Shown here piece after piece: positions 5,011 to 9,747 of a DNA stretch of 9,747 nucleotides. This stretch comes from Treponema sp. (lineage in GTDB: Bacteria > Spirochaetota > Spirochaetia > Treponematales > UBA12059). The translations under genes and the position numbers were made by a program. Each line of letters begins with the position of its first letter. Position 1 is the stretch's first letter. The notes under the pieces are model-generated. The model was not told the origin of the DNA. It made no database searches and worked only from the letters and a program-made list of their open reading frames with translations. The stretch is taken from contig JAAYUR010000339.1 of assembly GCA_012517645.1 (NCBI GenBank), positions 1 to 9,747 of the forward strand, read 5' to 3'.

Positions 5011-6537
5011 TCAGGGATTCGGCGAACGCTCGAGGATCAAGGGCGACCCTTCCACGAACTCGATTCCGTCTATCGCCACGCGGACGGGAGTTAGATTCAG
5101 GATCTCCACGGTTTCCCCGTTGTCCTTGCGCTGGGATCGGTCGATCCGATAGGAACGTCTCTTTCCCACGACTCCTGTCTCCGTCAGGTACTTCAGTTCC
5201 AGGATCTCCACCCCTTTCAGGGAAAACACCGAAAAGCCCCCGGTTTCGGTGCGTTCCTCCCGGGATGCCGTGAAACGCGGCGCGTCGAAGGTAAAGGAGG
5301 TTCCGTCCAGTCCTCGGTACCGCCCGGACAGGGGGGGGGTGCGGGGCTGAGCTGCGGGCGCCTCCTTGCGGAACGCCGAGGCCATTTCGGGATTCATCTT
5401 CTTGTAGGTCCCGTTCCATTGCTCGGTGACGTCGGCCTTGAGTCGGATATCCTGGAAGATGCGAAGGGATACGGTCTCGTGCCCCGTCAACTCCACGTCG
5501 ATCAGGCGGCGGAGGGTCTTGACCGCGGAACTGCGGCTTCCGATGAAGATGCCGTACCGGGTGGAATGGGAGTCCTCCCACTGGTAGGGCTCCATCACGT
5601 TGTCCTTAAAAAAGAACAACGAATTTTCCCGGGGGTCGAAGATGACGAACTGGGAGCCCGGAGCCCGAGGATCCGAGGACGCCTTGTACCAAATTCCCTC
5701 CAGGTACCGTTGGAAGGTTTCAACGGTTCCGTCCAGGATCCTCGTGACCAGCTGGCGTTCGATCTGGGCTCCGGGGATCCGCTCCACCAGGACCCGTTCG
5801 TAGGCTTTTCGGGTGAAGTTCCACTCCCAGGTTTCCCGGATCTGGTCCAGGAAGTTCTCGGAATCCGGATCCCGGTGGTAGACCGTCACGGGCCAGGTTT
5901 CCGCGTTCGTCTGCCCGAGCTTGTAGCTTTCCGGCCTCTCGGTCTCTTCTATGATCACAGAGTCGCCGGAAACTTCGCAGATCTTGGCGTAGTTGAGGGG
6001 GGAGCGGTTGTCCCGTGCGGGCGGCGTCCGCCAGAATATCGAGACGGCCTGTTCCTCCCGGTCGTTCATGCCCACGGCGACGATGTTGGGAATGTGGTCC
6101 CCGACCACATCCTTCACGAGGATTTGGAGGGTGCGGACCTTGGTCACCGCCGTGGACCCTTCCCAGGCGCGCATCCAGGAACGGCTAGAAACCAGATAAT
6201 CCGCGACGATAAGACGAAGGAGACCCGAGGGGTCGTCGGTTCGGCGGATCACCAGGATCTGCTCATCCTCCTGGTCCGAATCGAGGTTGAAGGAATAGAC
6301 GTCCAGGAGAATCTCGTTGGGGGCGGTGGGAATTTCGCTGACCGCGCGGTTCCGCTCCTCAACGGGTCTCTCCGAGGAACCTTCCGCGGTCCGGCTTTCC
6401 GTGGCCACGCTTCGGGACAGCATCGGCGTGTCGTTTGCCGGAGAACGGAGTCTCTGTGCGCCCAGGGCGAGGTATGCGATATACCCCGCGGCGCCCAGGG
6501 AGCAGAGAAGGAAGAATATCTGCGCGGCTCGTTTCAT
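5011..6537 (-). CDS. Pallilysin-related membrane-anchored protein
   Basis: Encodes 508 residues. A hydrophobic segment at about 5-26 is a signal anchor; FLLC at 9-12 is a poor lipobox because Leu precedes the Cys. A disordered Ser/Glu-rich stretch (31-70) follows. Residues about 75-270 contain FG-GAP/VCBS-like lines, each an acidic turn before a strand (NLDSDQEDEQILVI at 84-97, KDVVGDHIPNIVAVG at 142-156). Residues about 276-381 and 402-505 look like two related beta-rich modules: each begins with a Gly-aromatic turn (LEGIWYK; LSGRYRG) and holds an ETV strand about 70-73 residues later. The resemblance is to proteins labelled pallilysin-related adhesin in treponemes; T. pallidum Tp0751 itself is about 237 residues with a lipocalin fold and an HExxH site. 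No complete HExxH is present here (HETVS at 353-357 is the nearest), so protease activity should not be assumed. It is the third gene of the operon, 15 bp after the DHH gene. Confidence 0.66.
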   Translation of the reverse strand: MKRAAQIFFLLCSLGAAGYIAYLALGAQRLRSPANDTPMLSRSVATESRTAEGSSERPVEERNRAVSEIPTAPNEILLDVYSFNLDSDQEDEQILVIRRTDDPSGLLRLIVADYLVSSRSWMRAWEGSTAVTKVRTLQILVKDVVGDHIPNIVAVGMNDREEQAVSIFWRTPPARDNRSPLNYAKICEVSGDSVIIEETERPESYKLGQTNAETWPVTVYHRDPDSENFLDQIRETWEWNFTRKAYERVLVERIPGAQIERQLVTRILDGTVETFQRYLEGIWYKASSDPRAPGSQFVIFDPRENSLFFFKDNVMEPYQWEDSHSTRYGIFIGSRSSAVKTLRRLIDVELTGHETVSLRIFQDIRLKADVTEQWNGTYKKMNPEMASAFRKEAPAAQPRTPPLSGRYRGLDGTSFTFDAPRFTASREERTETGGFSVFSLKGVEILELKYLTETGVVGKRRSYRIDRSQRKDNGETVEILNLTPVRVAIDGIEFVEGSPLILERSPNP

Positions 6538-6552
6538 CGGGCTGGAGGTTTC

Positions 6553-7530
6553 CTAGGAAAGCGCATCCTTCAGCTTGTCTAGCACGGATGCGCGAGCCTG
6601 TTCAAGGGGAAGGGAGCACTTGAATCCTGCCGCGGTTCGGTGGCCCCCTCCTCCGAAGCTCTGGGCTATGTGAGCCACGTTCACCCCTCCCTTGGACCGA
6701 AGGGAGCAGCGGAGGATCCCCGACTTGTTTTCCTTGAAAAAAACGGACACCTGGACGGTTTCGCTGCGCAGGGGGACGTTGATGAGGTCCTCGGAATCCT
6801 CATAGACGGCTCCGGAATCGTCCAGGTGGGCCGCCCGCATGAACTGGACGGCGATGCGATTGTCCTCATGGAGCTCCAGGGTGGATAGGACAAGTTTTCG
6901 AAGGAGCAGGGACTGAACCGATGAGCTCTCGTACAGGTGGTTATGGACCGAGTAGGGTTTCACCCCCGCCCGTACCAGCTCCAGGGCGCAGGCGAAGGTG
7001 TTCTCCCCGGTCTTGGGATAACCGAAGGAACCCGTGTCGTACACGATGCCCGTGAACAAGGCTACGGCCATATCCCGGTCCAGGGGTATTCCTAAGAGGC
7101 GTATCAGCCCGAAGGTTATCTCGCAGGTGGAGGATGCCTCGGAGTCCAGGTAGTGCCCGGACGCGTCGATGCCCCGGTTTTCATGGTGGTCGATGAGGAC
7201 GTGGCCTTTGACGATGTCCAGGAACGTGTCCGCGACGCTGCCCGCGTAGTGAGCGTCGTTGGTATCCAGGATCAACAGGAGACTGGAAGCCGGATCCAGG
7301 CCTTCCGTTCGGATCGCCTCGGCGGTCCGGAATACCCCGACTTCGTCCAGGAACCGGTACTTCGGAGCCAGGGGCTCGGAGAGCACGGCGACCGACTTTT
7401 TCCCCAGCTTGGCCAGGGCGCGGCAGAGGGCGTACATCGCCCCGAGTCCGTCCCCGTCGGGGGATTCGTGGGAGGTCAGGATGTAGGAGTCTCCTGTCCT
7501 GAGTAGGGAGGCCAAGTCCTCGAGCTTCAT
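6553..7530 (-). CDS. DHH/DHHA1 phosphoesterase, NrnA-like (oligoribonuclease / pAp phosphatase type)
   Basis: Encodes 325 residues, normal for NrnA-type enzymes, which use two Mn ions to hydrolyse nanoRNAs and often pAp or linear di-nucleotides. All DHH motifs are visible: HESPDGDGLGA (H21, D25, D27), LDTNDAH (D89), the signature DHH at 114-116, and D165 in GIVYDTGSF. The C-terminal DHHA1 domain has GGGGHRTAAGF at 293-303, the substrate-binding loop. The product is cytosolic with no signal peptide. The ATG at 7528-7530 overlaps the TGA of the VWA gene as ATGA, and purine-rich GGAGG and GGGAG lie just upstream, so translation is probably coupled. Its position between two envelope-protein genes is not obviously functional; RNA turnover or cyclic di-nucleotide breakdown are both possible and sequence cannot separate them. 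Confidence 0.88.
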   Translation of the reverse strand: MKLEDLASLLRTGDSYILTSHESPDGDGLGAMYALCRALAKLGKKSVAVLSEPLAPKYRFLDEVGVFRTAEAIRTEGLDPASSLLLILDTNDAHYAGSVADTFLDIVKGHVLIDHHENRGIDASGHYLDSEASSTCEITFGLIRLLGIPLDRDMAVALFTGIVYDTGSFGYPKTGENTFACALELVRAGVKPYSVHNHLYESSSVQSLLLRKLVLSTLELHEDNRIAVQFMRAAHLDDSGAVYEDSEDLINVPLRSETVQVSVFFKENKSGILRCSLRSKGGVNVAHIAQSFGGGGHRTAAGFKCSLPLEQARASVLDKLKDALS

Positions 7531-8396
7531 GCTCCCGGTTCCTCCGGCTTTTTCTTCCTCTTCTCCTTCTCCTCGGCCCGAGTCCGAGAGCGAAGCACAA
7601 GGACCACGGCTAAAAGCCCCGCCACCCCGGCCCCCAAGCCTGCCAGGATCCAGGGAAAACTCGCCACAGATCCGGATTCCGCGGAGCCCGGGCCCGAAAC
7701 AGCACCGGTACCCGGAGATGCCCCGGCTCCCGGACCCGAGACTGTGCCTGTACCCTGGGACCCGGGCCCCTGGGCCCCGGGCAGGGGCTTGTCCGTCCGG
7801 TCCGGAGGGTTCCGTAGGAAGGACGCCAGGGCTTCCGCGGTGGCGGATATACGGTCGTCCAGCCCCAGTCCGATCGTGATGGCCCGGAAGGAGCCGAAAT
7901 CCCTGCGGTTTACGTAGGTCAGGTAGCGGTGGGAGATCGAGTAATCCTTGGACTGATACCGGGAATCCGGCGGGGCCTCCTGCCGTTCGTCCGTCAGGAG
8001 GAGGATGTACTTCAGACGGTCGGCGGCGTCCAGTTCCGAGAGTACGGGATCCAGAAAGTCCAGGGCGCGGCCTATGTCCGTGTATCGCCCGTCCGGAACC
8101 AGGCGGTTCAGGGAGCGGATCAGGGCCGCCTTGTCCGCCTCAGTTCCGATGCGGCCCTGCCAGACGCGCTCCACCTTACCGTAGAAGGCCAGGAGGGTCG
8201 CGGAGTCTCCCGGCAGGACCAGGGGGCCGATGACGTCCCCCGCCAGGTAGTGTTTCACCTCCTCCAGAACCGGTTTCATGGATAGGGATCGGTCCACGAG
8301 GAATATGAAGTCCACCGGAAGCGTCCGCTCATCCCCCGGAAAGGCGAGGACCGAGGCGAAAAGGGCAAAAACCAGCACCAGACGGCTTCTTTTCAT
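7527..8396 (-). CDS. Membrane-anchored VWA-domain protein (Tp0750-like)
   Basis: Encodes 289 residues from the preferred ATG at 8394-8396, which gives a clean signal peptide (MKRSRLVLVFALFASVLAF). A longer reading from 8525 adds 43 residues without export features and starts inside a promoter-like motif. Residues about 27-200 are a VWA domain with an intact metal-ion-dependent adhesion site: D35-x-S37-x-S39 (DRSLS), T106 in GRYTDIG and D136 in LLLTDE. A Gly/Pro/Ser linker (about 204-243) leads to a membrane helix (248-268) and a basic tail (RSRTRAEEKEKRKKK). The topology puts the VWA domain outside the membrane with a short cytoplasmic tail, as in Bat-type proteins. T. pallidum Tp0750, next to pallilysin and near cfpA, is also a VWA protein, so homology is likely by context and domain. 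No good Shine-Dalgarno sequence precedes the ATG. It is the first gene of the operon. Confidence 0.8.
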   Translation of the reverse strand: MKRSRLVLVFALFASVLAFPGDERTLPVDFIFLVDRSLSMKPVLEEVKHYLAGDVIGPLVLPGDSATLLAFYGKVERVWQGRIGTEADKAALIRSLNRLVPDGRYTDIGRALDFLDPVLSELDAADRLKYILLLTDERQEAPPDSRYQSKDYSISHRYLTYVNRRDFGSFRAITIGLGLDDRISATAEALASFLRNPPDRTDKPLPGAQGPGSQGTGTVSGPGAGASPGTGAVSGPGSAESGSVASFPWILAGLGAGVAGLLAVVLVLRSRTRAEEKEKRKKKPEEPGA

Positions 8397-8474
8397 TAGA
8401 TTGTCCAATCGTAGGGCTTGTAGATATGCTCCTATCAGCATCCGAGATACCCGGCGAAAAAGCAAGATCCGCCG

Positions 8475-8498
8475 AAAAAAATAGCTCGGTTCCCCGAA
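8475..8498 (-). terminator. Hairpin plus T-tract in the VWA operon leader, candidate attenuator
   Basis: On the minus strand a 5-bp stem, TTCGG/CCGAG (last pair G-U) with a GGAA tetraloop (8498-8485), is followed by cta and seven Ts (to 8475). This looks like a weak intrinsic terminator. A second, perfect 7-bp pair, TCCGCCG (8507-8501) with CGGCGGA (8474-8468), encloses it. If transcription starts near 8509, both would be in the leader upstream of the ATG at 8396. The short stem keeps confidence low. Confidence 0.35.
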
Positions 8499-8515
8499 AA
8501 CGGCGGACAAGGTCG

Positions 8516-8524
8516 ATTCTACCA
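8516..8524 (-). promoter_or_regulatory. Extended -10 promoter candidate for the VWA operon
   Basis: The minus strand reads TGGTAGAAT at 8524-8516: a TGn extension followed by TAGAAT, five of six bases of TATAAT. No convincing -35 lies 17 bp upstream, which extended -10 promoters tolerate. Transcription would start near 8509, leaving a leader of about 113 bases before the ATG at 8396. Confidence 0.42.
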
Positions 8525-8565
8525 TATAAATTCAAACGATATGGACACTTTTTTTCCGAGGCCGC

Positions 8566-8593
8566 TTTACATTTTTGTATCATCCGCTACTAT
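8566..8593 (+). promoter_or_regulatory. Predicted cfpA promoter
   Basis: TTTACA (8566-8571) is five of six bases of the -35 consensus; a 16-bp spacer leads to TACTAT (8588-8593), four of six bases of the -10. Transcription would start near 8600, giving a leader of about 32 bases that contains the ribosome-binding site AAAGGAG (8619-8625). Confidence 0.55.
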
Positions 8594-8618
8594 GGTGTAG
8601 GTACGGAATTCACCGTTT

Positions 8619-8625
8619 AAAGGAG
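8619..8625 (+). promoter_or_regulatory. Strong ribosome-binding site of cfpA
   Basis: AAAGGAG lies 6 bp before the ATG at 8632 and fixes that start. It suits an abundant structural protein and contrasts with the SD-less starts of the AICARFT gene, miaB and the VWA gene. Confidence 0.8.
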
Positions 8626-8631
8626 ATAGAC

Positions 8632-9747
8632 ATGGGTGCCATAGATCTTCCGAAAAGCCCGAACGTGTTCCACCCGGAAAAGCCCAGCGCCGTCGGATCC
8701 AGGAACTCCCTGGCCCAGGAAGGCCGGGATCAGCAGAAAGAAGTCAACCAGCTGCTCGAGGAAGAGACCAACAAGGTCATTCATCACATCCGCGCCCGGC
8801 TTCCCAAGGAAGTATTGGAGCGCCTGGACGTGATGGGCGGGGTGAAGGAGAAGCTGTACAACTACTTCAACCAGAACTACCAGAACATGTTCAACCGGTA
8901 CATCGTCACCACGGAAGACGAGATGGTGAAGAAGGTCCGGAACTTCATCGACAAGGAAGAGATGAAGACCCTGGCCCGGTACACCCCCAAGGAGATCGCG
9001 GAGCTCCTTGATCAGGTCGGGGGCGCGGACAAGTTCAATACCGGCGAGGTCGAGAAATCCATCGTCAACATGTACGGCCACCTGCAGGGCCATATCCAGC
9101 GGGGCGTGAACGAGCTGGAGAACCTTACCAATTCCCTTCTCCGCCAGAAGACCGACGTCGGAGCCTTCATTCGGGGCGAAAACGCCTATTCCGTGGTCAA
9201 GTGCTCCTTCAAGGACAACATCTACAAGCCCAAGACCGTGACGGACGTCAAGCTGTCGGTCAATATCCTGGACTCCGAGCTCATCTCCCCGATCTTCCAC
9301 TACCAGGTCACGGTGGAGTACCTGATCAAGGACCTGATCGCCAAGCACATCCTGGACCAGATCGACAAGGAGATCGACAAGCTCAAGGATCAGCTGGTCG
9401 AGGAAGGCAAGGAAGAGATCACGGACACCGAAATCATCTTCGAGAAGATGAAGAAGGTGAAGGACTATACGGATGACGACGTGGACAATCCCAAGTCCAA
9501 GCGGTACACCATCATCGCCAAGGACCTGATGGACCGGATCAACAACCTCCGTGCGGAAATCGATCCCACCACCTTCGACCAGCTCAATATCCGAGAAAAC
9601 CTGAAGAAGATCGTGGACATCGAGAACATCCGGAACCGCGGCTTCAACACCGCCGTCAACTCCCTGACCTCCATCCTGGACACCTCCAAGATGGGCTACC
9701 AGTACATCGAGAACCTCAAGAACGCCCGGGAGCTCATCATCCGGGAA
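8632..9747 (+). CDS. cfpA: Cytoplasmic filament protein A, N-terminal 372 residues (3' truncated by window)
   Basis: The frame is open from the ATG at 8632 to the window edge. The protein is recognised as treponemal CfpA, the subunit of the ribbon of cytoplasmic filaments lying under the flagellar filaments; loss of CfpA in T. denticola affects chromosome segregation and cell division. The N-terminus MGAIDLPKSPNVFHPEKPS leads into a highly charged, mostly helical chain with coiled-coil character (for example EEETNKVIHHIRARLPKEVLERL and DQIDKEIDKLKDQLVEEGKEE). No signal peptide or membrane segment is present, as expected for a cytosolic filament. About half of the protein is seen; the T. pallidum form is about 680 residues. 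Codon use is strongly biased to C- and G-ending codons with few rare codons, fitting high expression. It is divergent from the VWA operon across an AT-rich region. Confidence 0.9.
   Translation, partial: MGAIDLPKSPNVFHPEKPSAVGSRNSLAQEGRDQQKEVNQLLEEETNKVIHHIRARLPKEVLERLDVMGGVKEKLYNYFNQNYQNMFNRYIVTTEDEMVKKVRNFIDKEEMKTLARYTPKEIAELLDQVGGADKFNTGEVEKSIVNMYGHLQGHIQRGVNELENLTNSLLRQKTDVGAFIRGENAYSVVKCSFKDNIYKPKTVTDVKLSVNILDSELISPIFHYQVTVEYLIKDLIAKHILDQIDKEIDKLKDQLVEEGKEEITDTEIIFEKMKKVKDYTDDDVDNPKSKRYTIIAKDLMDRINNLRAEIDPTTFDQLNIRENLKKIVDIENIRNRGFNTAVNSLTSILDTSKMGYQYIENLKNARELIIRE

Noticed and set aside
5467..5481. HETVS in the pallilysin-related protein as a degenerate zinc site
   Set aside because: The last His is replaced by Ser, it lies in a predicted beta strand, and the matching strand of the second module has GETVE, so a chance resemblance is more likely.
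5419..6582. 387-residue plus-strand open frame opposite the pallilysin-related gene
   Set aside because: It is a shadow frame of a GC-rich gene; it has no recognisable domain, and the minus-strand frame has coherent domains and operon context.
8397..8525. Longer start (ATG at 8525) for the VWA gene
   Set aside because: The added 43 residues place the signal peptide internally, and the ATG overlaps the extended -10 motif TGGTAGAAT. The ATG at 8396 gives a normal export signal.
8617..9348. 243-residue minus-strand open frame opposite cfpA
   Set aside because: cfpA is firmly identified with a strong ribosome-binding site; the antisense frame results from its codon bias.

Overview
The window is a GC-rich piece of a spirochaete chromosome, most likely from the Treponema/Spirochaeta side of the phylum. 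The main reason is the gene cut by the right edge, which matches the cytoplasmic filament protein CfpA known from treponemes. Next to it lies a divergent operon with a von Willebrand factor A (VWA) protein and a pallilysin-type protein, recalling the T. pallidum neighbourhood TP0748 (cfpA), TP0750 (VWFA protein) and TP0751 (pallilysin). Synteny is judged from memory, not from a search. I see no mobile element, CRISPR array, tRNA or rRNA.

Layout on the left, plus strand: the last 41 codons of an IMP cyclohydrolase-type gene (1-126); a stand-alone AICAR transformylase (278-1534), so the usually fused PurH is two genes here; a 118-residue membrane protein (1769-2125) whose predicted promoter contains a perfect 8-bp inverted repeat; then a tight operon (2166-4968) of miaB, a LapA-like two-TM protein and a secreted/anchored helical-repeat protein with a C-terminal SPOR domain, joined by 1-bp (TAATG) and 4-bp (GTGA) overlaps.

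Layout on the right: a minus-strand operon read from 8396 down to 5011 encodes a membrane-anchored VWA protein, a DHH/DHHA1 phosphoesterase of NrnA type and a 508-residue membrane-anchored pallilysin-related protein. It meets the SPOR gene tail-to-tail at about 4969-5010. An unusually AT-rich 235-bp divergent intergenic region (8397-8631) separates it from cfpA (8632 to the window edge, plus strand) and holds promoter signals and a hairpin/T-tract element.

The most notable observations are: (1) purH and miaB share one start geometry, a -35-like hexamer, 17 bp, a -10-like hexamer, 6 bp, ATG, with no good Shine-Dalgarno sequence, which predicts leaderless mRNAs; (2) the pallilysin-related protein appears to end in two tandem related beta-rich modules and has no complete HExxH motif; (3) the AICAR transformylase is stand-alone and seems to carry an insertion before its SDAFFPF motif; (4) an operator-like palindrome overlaps the promoter of the small membrane protein.
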